Shown: one piece after another, positions 8,336 to 17,801 of the stretch
How positions within the stretch are numbered: position 1 is the stretch's first letter
Layout: every line of letters starts with the position of its first letter
NCBI RefSeq assembly: GCF_002409645.1
Contig: NZ_DHNR01000019.1
Location: 228,811 to 292,810, forward strand
Length of the DNA stretch: 64,000 nt
Source: Acetobacter sp. UBA5411
Lineage (GTDB): Bacteria; Pseudomonadota; Alphaproteobacteria; Acetobacterales; Acetobacteraceae
Reading direction: 5' to 3'
Made by a program: the position numbers and the translations under genes
Notes under the pieces: generated by a model
Seen by the model: only the letters and a program-made list of their open reading frames with translations
The model's database searches: none
What the model was told of the DNA's origin: nothing

Positions 8336-9751
8336 GTGTCCTATTTGAAAAAACTCTTTGTAGGTGAGATTTCTTTTCTCAAGGCGAGACAAGGTAGTGT
8401 CGCCATTCTTGCGGCTGCAGCCATGTTTACGACAATGATTGGGGTATCTGTCGCAGTCAACGTGGGGACAATCATCAATACGAAAACCAGACTTCAAAGT
8501 ATTGCTGATGCAGCTGCGCTCAAGGCAGCGAAGGCGGCGAATGAAAGTCTGGCTTCGGGAGGGAGCAATGCCGCAAGCAATGCTCAGACTGTAGCGGAAA
8601 CTGTTGCTCAGGCGACAGTGAATGCAAATGCTTCTGGAGCTGGATTGTCGGATATCCCGACCGCAACTGTAGCGTATAGCAGCAATGGATATTATTCCAG
8701 TACTGTAACGGTAGGCCTGAGTTCTGAACCCAAGTTCATTCTGGCCAATTTGCTTCCGGCCATGAGCGGGTCGGTCAGTGTATCATCGACAGCAAGTGTG
8801 ACGGCTGGACAGTCTTATGTGCAGATCATCTTTCTTGTGGATGTTTCAAACTCCATGACAGTTGGTGGTACGCAGGAAGTCATCAATACGTTGCTCAATA
8901 CACCAGCTCAATGCGCTTTTGCCTGCCATGATACTCATGGCTATTACGACAGTATCAAATCAATAAAATGTACAACGCAGACAGGATCTTCCCAGACTTT
9001 GCCCGCCTGCAATATGCGTGCATATGCGCAAAGCAACGGGCTTGATCTGAAAATTGACTACGTACGCTCTGCTTTGGCCAATCTGGCCTCGCAAATATCT
9101 GATTTATCCGAAAACGCTTCAAACCATTTTCTGATCAGTATGATTACCTTTGGTACGCAAATTCAACAGACTCTTGCGCCAACTTCTGACCAATCCAGCA
9201 TTTCATCTGCCTTGTCTTCCGTGGATGCCGAAGACGCTACTCCTTATATCAATAGCCATAATAGTATGTCTGGTATGTATGGTTCCCAAATGGACGTTTA
9301 CAACGGTGGCTATACGAAAACAGCAGATGCTCTGAATTACGTTGCTTCTCATCTTACAAACGTCGGTGATGGTTCTTCCGCAGACAAGATGACGACCTAT
9401 GTGGTGTTTCTGTCTGACGGCACTTCCGACACATACATTAACAACAACGCGTTAGCGTCCCGAAATGTAACAACTGATTTCGGATCAGGTTGCACAACTC
9501 TTAAGAGTATGAATGCAAAGGTTTTTTCTATCTGGACTCCCTATTATGTTGACAGAAGTTCTGCGTGGTTCAATCAGTATTTGGGATCTTTTCCAGATAG
9601 TGGAGCTGGATCCATGGAAGCTGCCGTGCAGGATTGCGCCACAAGTGATGATTACTATTTCAAGGCGAGTGATGGTGACGAAATAAAACAGGCCTTTTCG
9701 TCTGTTTTTAATAAAATCGTTACTGACACGTCTCTCAGACTTACCAAGTGA
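8336..9751 (+). CDS. TadG-like vWA-domain protein (first copy)
   Basis: 471 residues starting at GTG, with AGGA 7 bases upstream. Residues about 16-55 form a TadE/TadG-type N-terminus: a hydrophobic anchor (GSVAILAAAAMFTTMIGVSV) and then TRLQSIADAAALKAAKAA. The vWA domain starts near residue 160 with IIFLVDVSNSM, containing the DxSxS MIDAS motif. A cysteine-rich insert CAFACHD...C...C follows the MIDAS strand. It shares this layout and six cysteines with the second copy at 50501. No other tad pilus genes are nearby. The protein is probably anchored in the inner membrane with the vWA domain outside. It is more AT-rich than its neighbours and interrupts the peptide-modification cluster. Confidence 0.75.
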   Translation: MSYLKKLFVGEISFLKARQGSVAILAAAAMFTTMIGVSVAVNVGTIINTKTRLQSIADAAALKAAKAANESLASGGSNAASNAQTVAETVAQATVNANASGAGLSDIPTATVAYSSNGYYSSTVTVGLSSEPKFILANLLPAMSGSVSVSSTASVTAGQSYVQIIFLVDVSNSMTVGGTQEVINTLLNTPAQCAFACHDTHGYYDSIKSIKCTTQTGSSQTLPACNMRAYAQSNGLDLKIDYVRSALANLASQISDLSENASNHFLISMITFGTQIQQTLAPTSDQSSISSALSSVDAEDATPYINSHNSMSGMYGSQMDVYNGGYTKTADALNYVASHLTNVGDGSSADKMTTYVVFLSDGTSDTYINNNALASRNVTTDFGSGCTTLKSMNAKVFSIWTPYYVDRSSAWFNQYLGSFPDSGAGSMEAAVQDCATSDDYYFKASDGDEIKQAFSSVFNKIVTDTSLRLTK

Positions 9752-9761
9752 CGGAAATCTC

Positions 9762-9797
9762 ACAAAAATAATTTTTGTTGTCCTGTAGGGAGGACAA
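9762..9797 (+). terminator. Tandem hairpins after the first TadG-like gene
   Basis: Two adjacent inverted repeats follow the stop codon. One has 7-bp arms and a 3-base loop (9762-9778, with a run of five Ts in the right arm); the other has 6-bp arms and an 8-base loop (9778-9797). They are probable termination signals separating this gene from the metallopeptidase gene. Confidence 0.4.
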
Positions 9798-9876
9798 ATT
9801 ATCCAACGCAAACTGGCAACAAAATCGTCTTGTATGCGTTCATCGACTTATCGATGTGGATGAAGGTCAGGCTACC

Positions 9877-10971
9877 ATGAAGCTGTTCAGTTGTCAGAGT
9901 TGCGGTCAGGTTCTTTTCTTTGAAAACACCCACTGTGAAAGCTGCGGCCACAGGCTCGGTTACTGCACCGAAACGAGCAGGCTTCTGGCGCTTGAACCTG
10001 CTTCAGATGAGAATGGCTGGCTCGCCGTAGGAGAAGGGGTTGAGGCACCGTCCCGCTTTCTCTGTACAAACGCAGAATATGATGTCTGCAACTGGCTGGT
10101 TCCAGAAGGAAGTACCGATGCGCTGTGCGTGGCGTGTCGTTATAACCACGTCATCCCCGATCTGACCAAGGAAGGAAATCAGGAGCTATGGAGGCGACTG
10201 GAACAGGCCAAACATCGCCTGTTTTATAGTCTGCTACTGCTCAATCTTCCCATGCCGACCCGTTCCGAGAACCCGACAGGCGGATTGGTGTTCAATTTCC
10301 CTGATGACCCGGAAAACGGGCAGGGGAAAGTCATGACCGGCCATGATGAAGGGGTCATCACCATTGCCTTGCGTGAGGCGGATGATGCCGAACGTGAAAA
10401 AATGCGTGTCGAAATGGGAGAGCATTATCGTACGCTGCTGGGACATTTTCGGCATGAAGTTGGACATTTCTACTGGAACATCCTTGTGCGTGATGCGGGC
10501 AATGAAGAGGCCTGCCGTGCCATGTTCGGTGATCACACGCAGGATTATGGAGCGGCTCTTCAGCAGCATTACGAGAACGGTCCGCCGGCTGGCTGGCAGG
10601 AAAATTACGTCAGTTCCTACGCCACGACGCATCCGTGGGAAGATTTCGCGGAGACATGGGCGCATTATCTGCACATCGTGGACACACTTCAGACGGCTGT
10701 TGCCTTTGGTGTAGCTGTAAGTCCGGCGGTAGCGAAGGATGGCAGCCTGTCGCAGACCTTTAACTTCGACACCTATGCAGCGGCCAGTTTCGATGAGTTG
10801 CTGGTGGCCTGGCCTCCGCTGACTCTGGCAGTGAATGCGCTGAATCGTTCAATGGGGCAGCCGGATCTGTATCCTTTTGTGGTTACCCCCATCATCGCGG
10901 AAAAGCTGCGGTTCATACATGATCTTGTGCATGGATTACCTTTGACACCTGTTGCGCCCGCGCCACAGTAA
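9877..10971 (+). CDS. Putative zinc-binding metallopeptidase (Peptidase_Mx family)
   Basis: 364 residues from the ATG at 9877. The open frame extends further upstream, but homologues begin at MKLFSCQSCG and the extension looks unlike protein. The N-terminus has paired CxxC zinc-ribbon motifs (CQSCG, CESCGH) and a later CVACR. The gluzincin signature HEVGH is at residues 193-197, with a downstream WEDFAETWAHYLH that can supply the third ligand. PF15887 members are repeatedly found beside ATP-grasp/alpha-E/transglutaminase genes. Here it sits 92 bases before the ATP-grasp fusion, so it probably processes the same substrate. That substrate is unknown. Confidence 0.85.
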   Translation: MKLFSCQSCGQVLFFENTHCESCGHRLGYCTETSRLLALEPASDENGWLAVGEGVEAPSRFLCTNAEYDVCNWLVPEGSTDALCVACRYNHVIPDLTKEGNQELWRRLEQAKHRLFYSLLLLNLPMPTRSENPTGGLVFNFPDDPENGQGKVMTGHDEGVITIALREADDAEREKMRVEMGEHYRTLLGHFRHEVGHFYWNILVRDAGNEEACRAMFGDHTQDYGAALQQHYENGPPAGWQENYVSSYATTHPWEDFAETWAHYLHIVDTLQTAVAFGVAVSPAVAKDGSLSQTFNFDTYAAASFDELLVAWPPLTLAVNALNRSMGQPDLYPFVVTPIIAEKLRFIHDLVHGLPLTPVAPAPQ

Positions 10972-11063
10972 GTCCTTGTTTTGCCTGATTTCATGAAGGA
11001 ACCCCCCTCCATTCTTCACTGCAGGATTGCGTGGGTAGAGTGTGACACCCTAGAACCGATCGG

Positions 11064-13685
11064 ATGAACGGCGCGATTCCAATTGATGAGATGGTGAATG
11101 GCCAGGGAGGCGTACGCCCCCAGTGGCGACGCCTTCTGAGCGCCATTTCTGATCTGGGGCATCAGGAACTTCGGGCGCGGCAGCAGCAGATTGCCTTGGC
11201 CTTGGCCGATCAGACCGGGGCTCTGTCATCCTCCTCATCTTCCGGCATGGGAGAAACGCTGGAAAATCAGGGCTGGAACAGTTTTATCGGAGCGGAGTGC
11301 GATCCGATTCCGCTGTTGCTGAAGGCAGATGAGTTCAGCACGCTTGAAGCTGGGATCATCCAGCGCGCCCGTCTGCAGGAAGCTCTGTTGCGAGACGTTT
11401 ACGGCGAGCGGAATGTGTTGGTCGATCACCTCCTGCCTCCGGCGCTGGTCTGGGCCAACAAGGGCTTTCTGCGCTGCGGAACGGTCGATGCCCTGCGGTC
11501 GGTCGGACATCAATTCATATCGTCTTATGCCGTGGATCTCGTGCGAGAAGCCGACGGGCAGTGGCGTGTGCTGGCCGATCGGGTCCGACAGGGCAACGGG
11601 ATTGGCCTCGCTCTGGAAAATCGTCGACAGATGACGCGGGCAATTCCCGAACTGTTTGCTGGCGTGGCGTTGCAGAGGCTTCGTCCTTTTCTTGAGTGCT
11701 GGCAGGACAGCGTTCAGAAGACAGGCGGCGGGGAGACAGCCAATCCAGCGTTGTTAACCCCCGGGCCATCCAGTCCTTTCTGGAGCGAGCACGTTATCCT
11801 TGCGCGGGAGTTGGGATGCACGCTGGTGGAAGCGGGTGATCTCACGGTTCGGGAAGGAGCCTTGTGGCTCAAGACTGTGCGCGGCCTGAGAAAGATCGAT
11901 GTTCTCCTTGTCCGGCAGAACGGCGATTCGATTGATCCGCTCGAGCTGGAAGGGACGGGTTCGGCGGGCGTGTCGGGCTTGCTCGATGCGGCGCGCAACG
12001 GGTCTGTCAGGTTGATCAATGACCCTCGGGCCGGGTTTGTCGAAGCTCTTGGTGTGCAGTCGTTTCTGCCTGATATTGCCTCACGGCTCTTCGGGGAAAC
12101 GCTCCGTCTGGAAAATGTGGAGAGTCTCTGGCTTGGACAGCCGGACAATCAGATTTTTCTTGAGCGGCTTCTGTTCGAGCGATCTCAGTCTCCTCAGGCG
12201 ACCTCCGATTACTGGGCCGTTGCGTCCGCCATCGGAGAGGAACAGCCGGTCCAGCGACTGGCAGCGCTGGATGAGAAGCAGCGCACACAACTCTGGGAAA
12301 AGGTCTGTAAGGAACCGTGGCGTTATATCGCCTGTCGCGAACCGCTGGCGTCCCTGTCCCCCTGTGTCGGTGAGAAGGAAATCGTACCCCGGCCCATCGT
12401 TCTGCGCATGTTTGCGATTCAGGATGAGAATGGCTGGTCGGTTCTGCCTGGCGGTGTGTGCCGAGTGTTTGATGCCGGAGAGGCTGTTACGGCCGGTCCG
12501 ATCGGAGAGAATCAGATCACCAAGGATGTCTGGGTGATGGTCGATGAGAATTTCTCTCTTCAGGAAACGTCATTTTCCGCTCCCTATCCTCTGGCCATCC
12601 GCCGGGCTCAGGGTGACCTGCCCAGCCGGGCTGCCGATGATTTCTTCTGGCTTGGGCGTTACCTTGAGCAGATAGAAAGCGGGGCCCGTCTCCTGCGTGT
12701 TATCATGACGCATATGTCTGGCACGGAGCCTTCTCCGAGAGAACTGGCGGATATCGCTGTTCTGATGCGGCAGATGCGCGCCATGGGGCTTGTGCAGGAA
12801 GCGCCAGTGCCAGCCTACGGTTATGCGGGGACGGTTCGTGGACTGTTCGCCATTGGCGGTTCTGATGGTTTTTTTGCCCGTGTGCTGAGAAAGATCATCC
12901 GTCTTGTGCCGGAACTGGTTGATAGGCTGACACAGGACGTCCGTGATTTCATCTCCCACCGGGGAGGCGAGATCCTCAAGATGATTGATCAGCGTCCCCG
13001 CCGGACTGATCCTGCCCGCATGCTGGATCAGCTTTCGGGGCTGACAAATGATCTGTTGCTGTATTCGGCAACCTTGTCCGGGTTTGCCGCGGAAAGCATG
13101 GTTCTGTCCGGCGGTCGTCAGTTTCTTGATCTGGGACGCAGAATTGAGCGTGCGTCTTCCGTGCTGCTCATCTGCTCCGGCGTTCTTGAACAGCCGGATG
13201 TGTATCAGCGTGGACGTATGGAAGCTGCGCTGCGTCTGATGCTGCAACTCTGCGACAGTGTGATCACCTACCGTTCCCGCTATTTCGGAGTGGTTCAGCC
13301 TGCGCCCGTGCTGGATCTCCTGCTGCTTGATGAGGACAATCCCCGTGGTGCGGCCTATCAGCTTGCCGCCCTGCGTGACTCTCTGGCCGGACTGGCTTCG
13401 GACAGTCCTTTCGTGCCTGAAGCACAGCGATCCGCGTCTTATGAGTTGGCGGATATGGCAGAAAATATCCGCGCAACGCTGGCTGAAATCGTGGCGTCGG
13501 TTGTCTCCGCCTCCAGTCAGGATGCAGCCACAGCTGCGTTACCTCCGGCTCTGAAAGATATGCAGGCAGCTGTTCTGCAACTTTCCGAACGGATAGGCCG
13601 AAGCTATTTCTCCGTCCTCAATTCACCGCGGCTTGTCGGTATCGGAAATGAGACCGCCATCGATATGGATGGAGCCCTGACATGA
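11064..13685 (+). CDS. Circularly permuted ATP-grasp fused to alpha-E domain
   Basis: 873 residues. The first 480 or so match the circularly permuted ATP-grasp family (DUF404/DUF407): LLRDVYGERNVLVDHLLPPALV, INDPRAGFVEALG and the end VDENFSLQETSF. From about residue 515 the alpha-helical alpha-E domain (PF04168) starts with RAADDFFWLGRYLEQIESGARL and contains its ER motif in LGRRIERASSVLL. In the second locus of this window these two domains are separate genes. ATP-grasp enzymes join carboxylates to amines or thiols using ATP; this family is predicted to act on peptides. The stop codon overlaps the next transglutaminase gene as ATGA, so the two are translationally coupled. Confidence 0.9.
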   Translation: MNGAIPIDEMVNGQGGVRPQWRRLLSAISDLGHQELRARQQQIALALADQTGALSSSSSSGMGETLENQGWNSFIGAECDPIPLLLKADEFSTLEAGIIQRARLQEALLRDVYGERNVLVDHLLPPALVWANKGFLRCGTVDALRSVGHQFISSYAVDLVREADGQWRVLADRVRQGNGIGLALENRRQMTRAIPELFAGVALQRLRPFLECWQDSVQKTGGGETANPALLTPGPSSPFWSEHVILARELGCTLVEAGDLTVREGALWLKTVRGLRKIDVLLVRQNGDSIDPLELEGTGSAGVSGLLDAARNGSVRLINDPRAGFVEALGVQSFLPDIASRLFGETLRLENVESLWLGQPDNQIFLERLLFERSQSPQATSDYWAVASAIGEEQPVQRLAALDEKQRTQLWEKVCKEPWRYIACREPLASLSPCVGEKEIVPRPIVLRMFAIQDENGWSVLPGGVCRVFDAGEAVTAGPIGENQITKDVWVMVDENFSLQETSFSAPYPLAIRRAQGDLPSRAADDFFWLGRYLEQIESGARLLRVIMTHMSGTEPSPRELADIAVLMRQMRAMGLVQEAPVPAYGYAGTVRGLFAIGGSDGFFARVLRKIIRLVPELVDRLTQDVRDFISHRGGEILKMIDQRPRRTDPARMLDQLSGLTNDLLLYSATLSGFAAESMVLSGGRQFLDLGRRIERASSVLLICSGVLEQPDVYQRGRMEAALRLMLQLCDSVITYRSRYFGVVQPAPVLDLLLLDEDNPRGAAYQLAALRDSLAGLASDSPFVPEAQRSASYELADMAENIRATLAEIVASVVSASSQDAATAALPPALKDMQAAVLQLSERIGRSYFSVLNSPRLVGIGNETAIDMDGALT

Positions 13686-14605
13686 TCTATCGTGTCCGGC
13701 ACACAACGTCCTACACCTATGGACATTCGGTGGATCTGGCGGCCCATATCCTGCATCTGACGCCGCGTGACTGTCCGGGCCAGACGGTTCTGCGCACTCA
13801 GTTGGAATGTAATCCGCCTCCCATCCGGCGTGAATCGGGGACCGATCATTTTGGCAATCGGATCGTGTGGCTGTTTCATGAAGCGCCACACTCTCATTTT
13901 GATATTGTCGCCCTGTCGGACGTCGACGTGCATTTTCCCGAACCTCCGCCTGCCGACAGCACGCTGGCCTGGGAAGAGATAGCGTTTCTGGCAGCGCAGG
14001 ATGCTGATGTTTCACAGTATCTTTTCGGCGGTCCAATGGGTGGGCCTTCCCGACTCGTGGGAGAGTATGTGGCACGGGATTTTCCTCCCGGTCGGCCCGT
14101 GCTCGAAGGGCTGCTCGCACTGAATGAGCGGGTCTATAAGGAATTCCGCTTTCGGTCCGGAGTGACAAACCTGCGCACAACGCCGGATGAAGTCCTTCAG
14201 CGTCGAGAGGGGGTGTGTCAGGACTTCACCCACCTCATGCTGAGCGGGTTGCGCTGGCTGGGGCTGCCTGCCCGTTACATGTCCGGGTATATCCGGACAA
14301 GACCGATTGCGGGGCAGAAGCGGCGGCTTGGTGCTGATGTTTCTCACGCGTGGGTTGGTGTCTGGTTTGGGCCGGAGACGGGATGGATCGGTCTCGATCC
14401 GACCAATGGCATTGTCGTTCGCGATGAGCATGTAATTCTCGGCTGGGGCCGGGACTACGCCGATATCAGTCCGGTTCGTGGATTGATTCTCGGTGGTGGT
14501 GGCGATGTGTTGCGTGTCGGGGTGGATCTTGTTCCCCTTGATGAATGGGAACGCGACCCGGCGCTGATGAAACTTGGAGCCTTTCCAACACGGGAAACGG
14601 TCTGA
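13682..14605 (+). CDS. Transglutaminase-like cysteine protease, second in cluster
   Basis: 307 residues: the bacterial transglutaminase N-terminal domain (MIYRVRHTTSYTYGHSVDL) followed by the catalytic core. The triad is visible as C179 in REGVCQDFTHLM, H222 in SHAWVGVWF and D239 in WIGLDPTNG. Such proteins are usually proteases or amide-bond transferases rather than classical cross-linkers. The ATG overlaps the stop of the ATP-grasp/alpha-E gene by four bases. It is the stand-alone counterpart of the domain found at the N-terminus of the 1137-residue protein upstream, so this locus carries two transglutaminase domains with probably different roles. Confidence 0.9.
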   Translation: MIYRVRHTTSYTYGHSVDLAAHILHLTPRDCPGQTVLRTQLECNPPPIRRESGTDHFGNRIVWLFHEAPHSHFDIVALSDVDVHFPEPPPADSTLAWEEIAFLAAQDADVSQYLFGGPMGGPSRLVGEYVARDFPPGRPVLEGLLALNERVYKEFRFRSGVTNLRTTPDEVLQRREGVCQDFTHLMLSGLRWLGLPARYMSGYIRTRPIAGQKRRLGADVSHAWVGVWFGPETGWIGLDPTNGIVVRDEHVILGWGRDYADISPVRGLILGGGGDVLRVGVDLVPLDEWERDPALMKLGAFPTRETV

Positions 14606-14641
14606 GAAGTTTTCATTCCGGGCAGTCGCTTTCAGCGGTTC

Positions 14642-15541
14642 TCAGGGAAACGAAAGCTCGACGGAAACAGGACAGTGGTCAGAAGTGTTTTTGGGTGTGT
14701 CTCCCGCGCCCTTGAATGTCATGACCCGCAGGCTGTCGGGAATAAGCCAGTTTCTGGCCTGACCACCCAGAAGAATATGATCAATGAAATATTCACCACC
14801 CCAGCATGGGCTGGCTTTTCCTGCGGTTGTCAGAAGGAGTGGGGAAGGCTGTGAAAGCGCATGGAAAAGTGGATCGTCCGGCGTGATTCTTCTGTTGAAG
14901 TCTCCCATGATAGCAAAGGCTTCTCCCTCATCCTGTCGTTCCAGAATCCAGTCTGAGAGGATTTCGAACTGACGTCGCAAGGTCGGACAGGCATGTTTGC
15001 TTTCGCTTGGGGGATTGTCCCAACATCCCGTTTTAAGATGCAGAACGAGAATACGGAGAGAAGCTTTTCCGTCTGAAACCGTTACATCCAGACCGCTGCG
15101 TAGAGGATGCGGAGCAGAGGGAGGATAGACATTCAGATCGGTAAGGTCGGGGTGTTGTTCAACTGAGAGAGAATTTCTTACAGCGAGACCCACGCGCTGC
15201 ACGACCGGATCATTGGTCATATAAATATTATACCGGGTCGCAGGGAAAACGCGGGCGGCAATCTGCGGACCGTCAACTTCCTGAAATCCAAAGATATCAG
15301 CACCGACACGACGTGCATAATCACTCAGACGCTGAATATCTTCAGGCGACCGATGATAGATGTCTTCCGGTAATGCTGGATCAAGAGCGGCACGCGGTGT
15401 GAGCCAACTCATATTCCATGTTGTAATGCGAAGTGGCTGGCAACGCCCTTTCTGTGGAAAAAGCATCGCCAGCCAGACTAGGCCCAACAAAACACGCGAT
15501 CTGGACAGGTGTTTCCCCATCAGAAGGATCGATCCTGTCAT
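14642..15541 (-). CDS. Endonuclease/exonuclease/phosphatase (EEP) family protein, exported
   Basis: 299 residues. The N-terminus has a signal-like segment (LLGLVWLAMLFPQKGRCQ), so the protein is probably exported; an internal ATG at 15520 is an equally good start. EEP motifs are clear: ITTWNMSWL, FGFQEVDG (catalytic Glu), LVLHLKTGC, AIMGDFNRR (Asp/Asn pair) and the final TSDHCPVSVELSF (Asp/His). The family cleaves phosphodiesters in DNA, RNA, inositol phosphates or sphingomyelin; the substrate here is not evident. It begins 15 bases after the carbonic anhydrase stop, so the two share an operon. Confidence 0.8.
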   Translation of the reverse strand: MTGSILLMGKHLSRSRVLLGLVWLAMLFPQKGRCQPLRITTWNMSWLTPRAALDPALPEDIYHRSPEDIQRLSDYARRVGADIFGFQEVDGPQIAARVFPATRYNIYMTNDPVVQRVGLAVRNSLSVEQHPDLTDLNVYPPSAPHPLRSGLDVTVSDGKASLRILVLHLKTGCWDNPPSESKHACPTLRRQFEILSDWILERQDEGEAFAIMGDFNRRITPDDPLFHALSQPSPLLLTTAGKASPCWGGEYFIDHILLGGQARNWLIPDSLRVMTFKGAGDTPKNTSDHCPVSVELSFP

Positions 15542-15556
15542 CAGGGAAGCGTAAGG

Positions 15557-16243
15557 TCAGGCGGGTGTTTTGGCCTCTTCAAGATGGTCAATGGCTTCGT
15601 CAATCGAGATGGTCCTGCGGGACTGTTCGTCCAGAACCAGCACTTCACCTGTTCCGATATCATAGAACCAGCCCTGAAGGATCAGCTTGTTCTGCGCAAG
15701 AGCTGCAGCAACAGAAGGGTGCGTGCGGAGGTGAGAAATCTGCAACAGCACATTCTGTTCCGCGAGACTGCGGACAGCAGCTGGTCCAACATCGGTGCTG
15801 TTGAGCGCGCCGATAACAGCTTTTGCCGCTTCTGCATTGCGGAGCCAGGATTTGACCGTAGGCATCTTGTCCAGCTTGGACGGATCGGGGTCGAGCAGTC
15901 CCATCATGGCGCCGCAGTTGGAATGACCGCAGACGATGATGCTGGAAACGCCGAGTGCCTGGACAGCATATTCAATCGCCGACGAGACACCTCCGAGCAT
16001 TTCGCCGTAAGCCGGAACGATGTTACCGATGTTACGCAGAACGAAAAGGTTGCCGGGATCCGTCTGGGTGATGAGAGTAGGGTTTACCCTGCTGTCTGCA
16101 CAGGTGATGAACAGTGTGCTGGGTGATTGTCCCTCTGCCAGCCCTTGAAAAAGATTCTGCTTTTCAGGGAAAACTTCGGTGTTGAACTTTTCAACACCGC
16201 GCAGAAGGGCAATGAGACTTTCTCTGGCGCTGGTGGCTGCCAT
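15557..16243 (-). CDS. Beta-class carbonic anhydrase
   Basis: 228 residues, typical for the class. Zinc ligands are visible: C48 and D50 in CADSRV, and H107 and C110 in GHSNCGAM. It interconverts CO2 and bicarbonate in the cytosol, supplying bicarbonate to carboxylases and perhaps helping with intracellular pH during acid production. It leads a two-gene minus-strand operon with the EEP-family gene. Confidence 0.93.
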   Translation of the reverse strand: MAATSARESLIALLRGVEKFNTEVFPEKQNLFQGLAEGQSPSTLFITCADSRVNPTLITQTDPGNLFVLRNIGNIVPAYGEMLGGVSSAIEYAVQALGVSSIIVCGHSNCGAMMGLLDPDPSKLDKMPTVKSWLRNAEAAKAVIGALNSTDVGPAAVRSLAEQNVLLQISHLRTHPSVAAALAQNKLILQGWFYDIGTGEVLVLDEQSRRTISIDEAIDHLEEAKTPA

Positions 16244-16647
16244 TGTGACCCTCTCTATAATAAGGAAAAAGCTGCATATCCTGACGTCAGCGTAGCACGC
16301 CGCGCCTGTGTTTTAAAACTCCGAAGGGTCGCCAGGTTTCCGGCGATAGGAAAAGTTATTGCGGTGCAACAGCTGTGACATAATGCACAGGAAGGCGTTG
16401 ACAACCTGGCAATGGTTTCGCTTGTCCTGTCCGGCGTATCCCGCAATGTTTCTGGTGAATTTTACGGGATAAAGGAGCTTTTCACGGATAGCTGGGCCCG
16501 CAGGCCGTGGAACCGGAACGGAGGCCCGGAGCTGGGGGTATGTATGGGAGCGCGTCCGCTCGCCTGAAACAACGGAACGATGAACGTCGCACGAGAGCAT
16601 CGTCCAGCAAAGTGAGCCGAAGACGTGGCTGACATGATCCGCCCAAC
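16244..16647. other. 404-base divergent promoter region, no gene seen
   Basis: It separates the carbonic anhydrase and NadQ-like genes, which diverge. I found no convincing ORF with a ribosome site. A TTGACA box is present at 16398-16403 on the plus strand, but no good -10 follows at the usual distance. No copy of the inverted repeat found upstream of the NadB-like gene is visible here. Confidence 0.5.
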
Positions 16648-17610
16648 ATGACGGAGGGAACAAGGGTCATCATTGCTGCGGTGCCTGTTGCCTTGCAGGC
16701 AGGTGAGCCGTTTGTTCTGACGGATGGACAGGGAGGGCTGCCTCATGCGCAGTTTTTCGGCACAGAAGAGGCACAGATCCGTGAGACCCTTGAGGCGCTG
16801 ATCGTGACCCGCAGACGTGTTTTTTCCGCCTGCGCCGAACAGTTGCCGACCAGAATGCAACGAGCGCCGGATGGCAGGAAAACCTTGGAGATTCCGTATC
16901 TTGTCACCACGCAGACTGGTGGAGACGCACGAGGTTGGTCATCCTGTTACGATTTTTTACCTTGGGAGGATCAGAGGAACCATCAGGGTGTCACGCTCAA
17001 AAACCGGCTTGGGGAATTTCTGCTCACACAGGTCTCTCCACCGACGACGTCCGAGCAGGTGGGAGCGCGTAAAAAAATATGCGTGCTTTTTGCGCTTGAA
17101 GGTGCTCGATGGCGCCCCGAACTGGCCGCTGAGCGTTGTAAAATGCTCATTGCGTCCGGATATCTGCCAGGCGACGGGCAGATGGATATGATGACGCTTG
17201 CAGGCAGCAGATTTTATAAATGGTTGGCGCAGGGATTGGGGCATCTCCGCAAACCACTCAAATCATTGTCCATGCCGGTGGAACTTATGCCAGAGCGCTT
17301 CACCATTCCGCAGTTTCAGGCCTCCATGGAAGGCGTTCTTGGTGAGGCGCTCGATAAACAGGCATTTCGCAGGAATGTTTCGAATTGCGGACTGATTGAA
17401 GAAGCTGGCGGCGTGAGTGACGAGATATTTGGTCGTCCCGCCAGATTGTTTCGATTCAAAAACGATGTGGCCATTGCCCGTACCGCCCAGAGCATGTCGT
17501 TGGTTCTGCCACTATCGGAAACACTGACTGAGACAGAAACGATCGAAAACCTGCTTTTTTCTCACAGGAAAAGAACAAAAAATCAGGATGAGGCCAGCGA
17601 GGAAAATTAG
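16648..17610 (+). CDS. nadQ: NadQ-like regulator: Nudix-related domain plus winged helix
   Basis: 320 residues. The N-terminal half looks like a Nudix-related fold without a Nudix box (VIIAAVPVALQAGEPFVLTD, TQTGGDARGWSSCYDFLPWE). The C-terminal half resembles the winged helix of NrtR/COG4111 regulators, with MPVELMPERFTIPQFQASME and QAFRRNVSNCGLIEE (about residues 210-250) ending in RPARLFRF. COG4111 proteins (NadQ) repress NAD de novo synthesis genes in Alphaproteobacteria. The downstream gene is NadB-like and an inverted repeat lies between them, which supports the call. Ligand and operator are inferred. The start ATG has no obvious ribosome site. Confidence 0.65.
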   Translation: MTEGTRVIIAAVPVALQAGEPFVLTDGQGGLPHAQFFGTEEAQIRETLEALIVTRRRVFSACAEQLPTRMQRAPDGRKTLEIPYLVTTQTGGDARGWSSCYDFLPWEDQRNHQGVTLKNRLGEFLLTQVSPPTTSEQVGARKKICVLFALEGARWRPELAAERCKMLIASGYLPGDGQMDMMTLAGSRFYKWLAQGLGHLRKPLKSLSMPVELMPERFTIPQFQASMEGVLGEALDKQAFRRNVSNCGLIEEAGGVSDEIFGRPARLFRFKNDVAIARTAQSMSLVLPLSETLTETETIENLLFSHRKRTKNQDEASEEN

Positions 17611-17630
17611 GCCTCAATCAATGGCTGATA

Positions 17631-17646
17631 CAGTAACCCTTTACTG
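17631..17646 (+). promoter_or_regulatory. Candidate operator upstream of the NadB-like gene
   Basis: An inverted repeat, CAGTAA-CCCT-TTACTG, lies 20 bases after the NadQ-like stop codon and 155 bases before the NadB-like start. The symmetry is perfect over 6-base arms. Its place between a probable NAD regulator and a NadB-like gene makes it the best visible operator candidate. I found no second copy near the regulator's own start. Confidence 0.4.
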
Positions 17647-17801
17647 ACTTTTCTCTGGGAAAAGGGAGGGCTGCCTTATTCATGAACCCGGCGGGAAAGG
17701 GCAGTCTGATTGCGCGGCAGGTTTTTCAGGCGGTGCAATGTCGGAAAGATGGATTTCGACTGGAACTATAAAAACCGGCACGGCAGAGAAAAGGATGTGG
17801 C

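Noticed and set aside
9775..9876. Longer N-terminus of the metallopeptidase
   Set aside because: The extra 34 codons run through hairpins that follow the vWA gene and do not match the family start MKLFSCQSCG.
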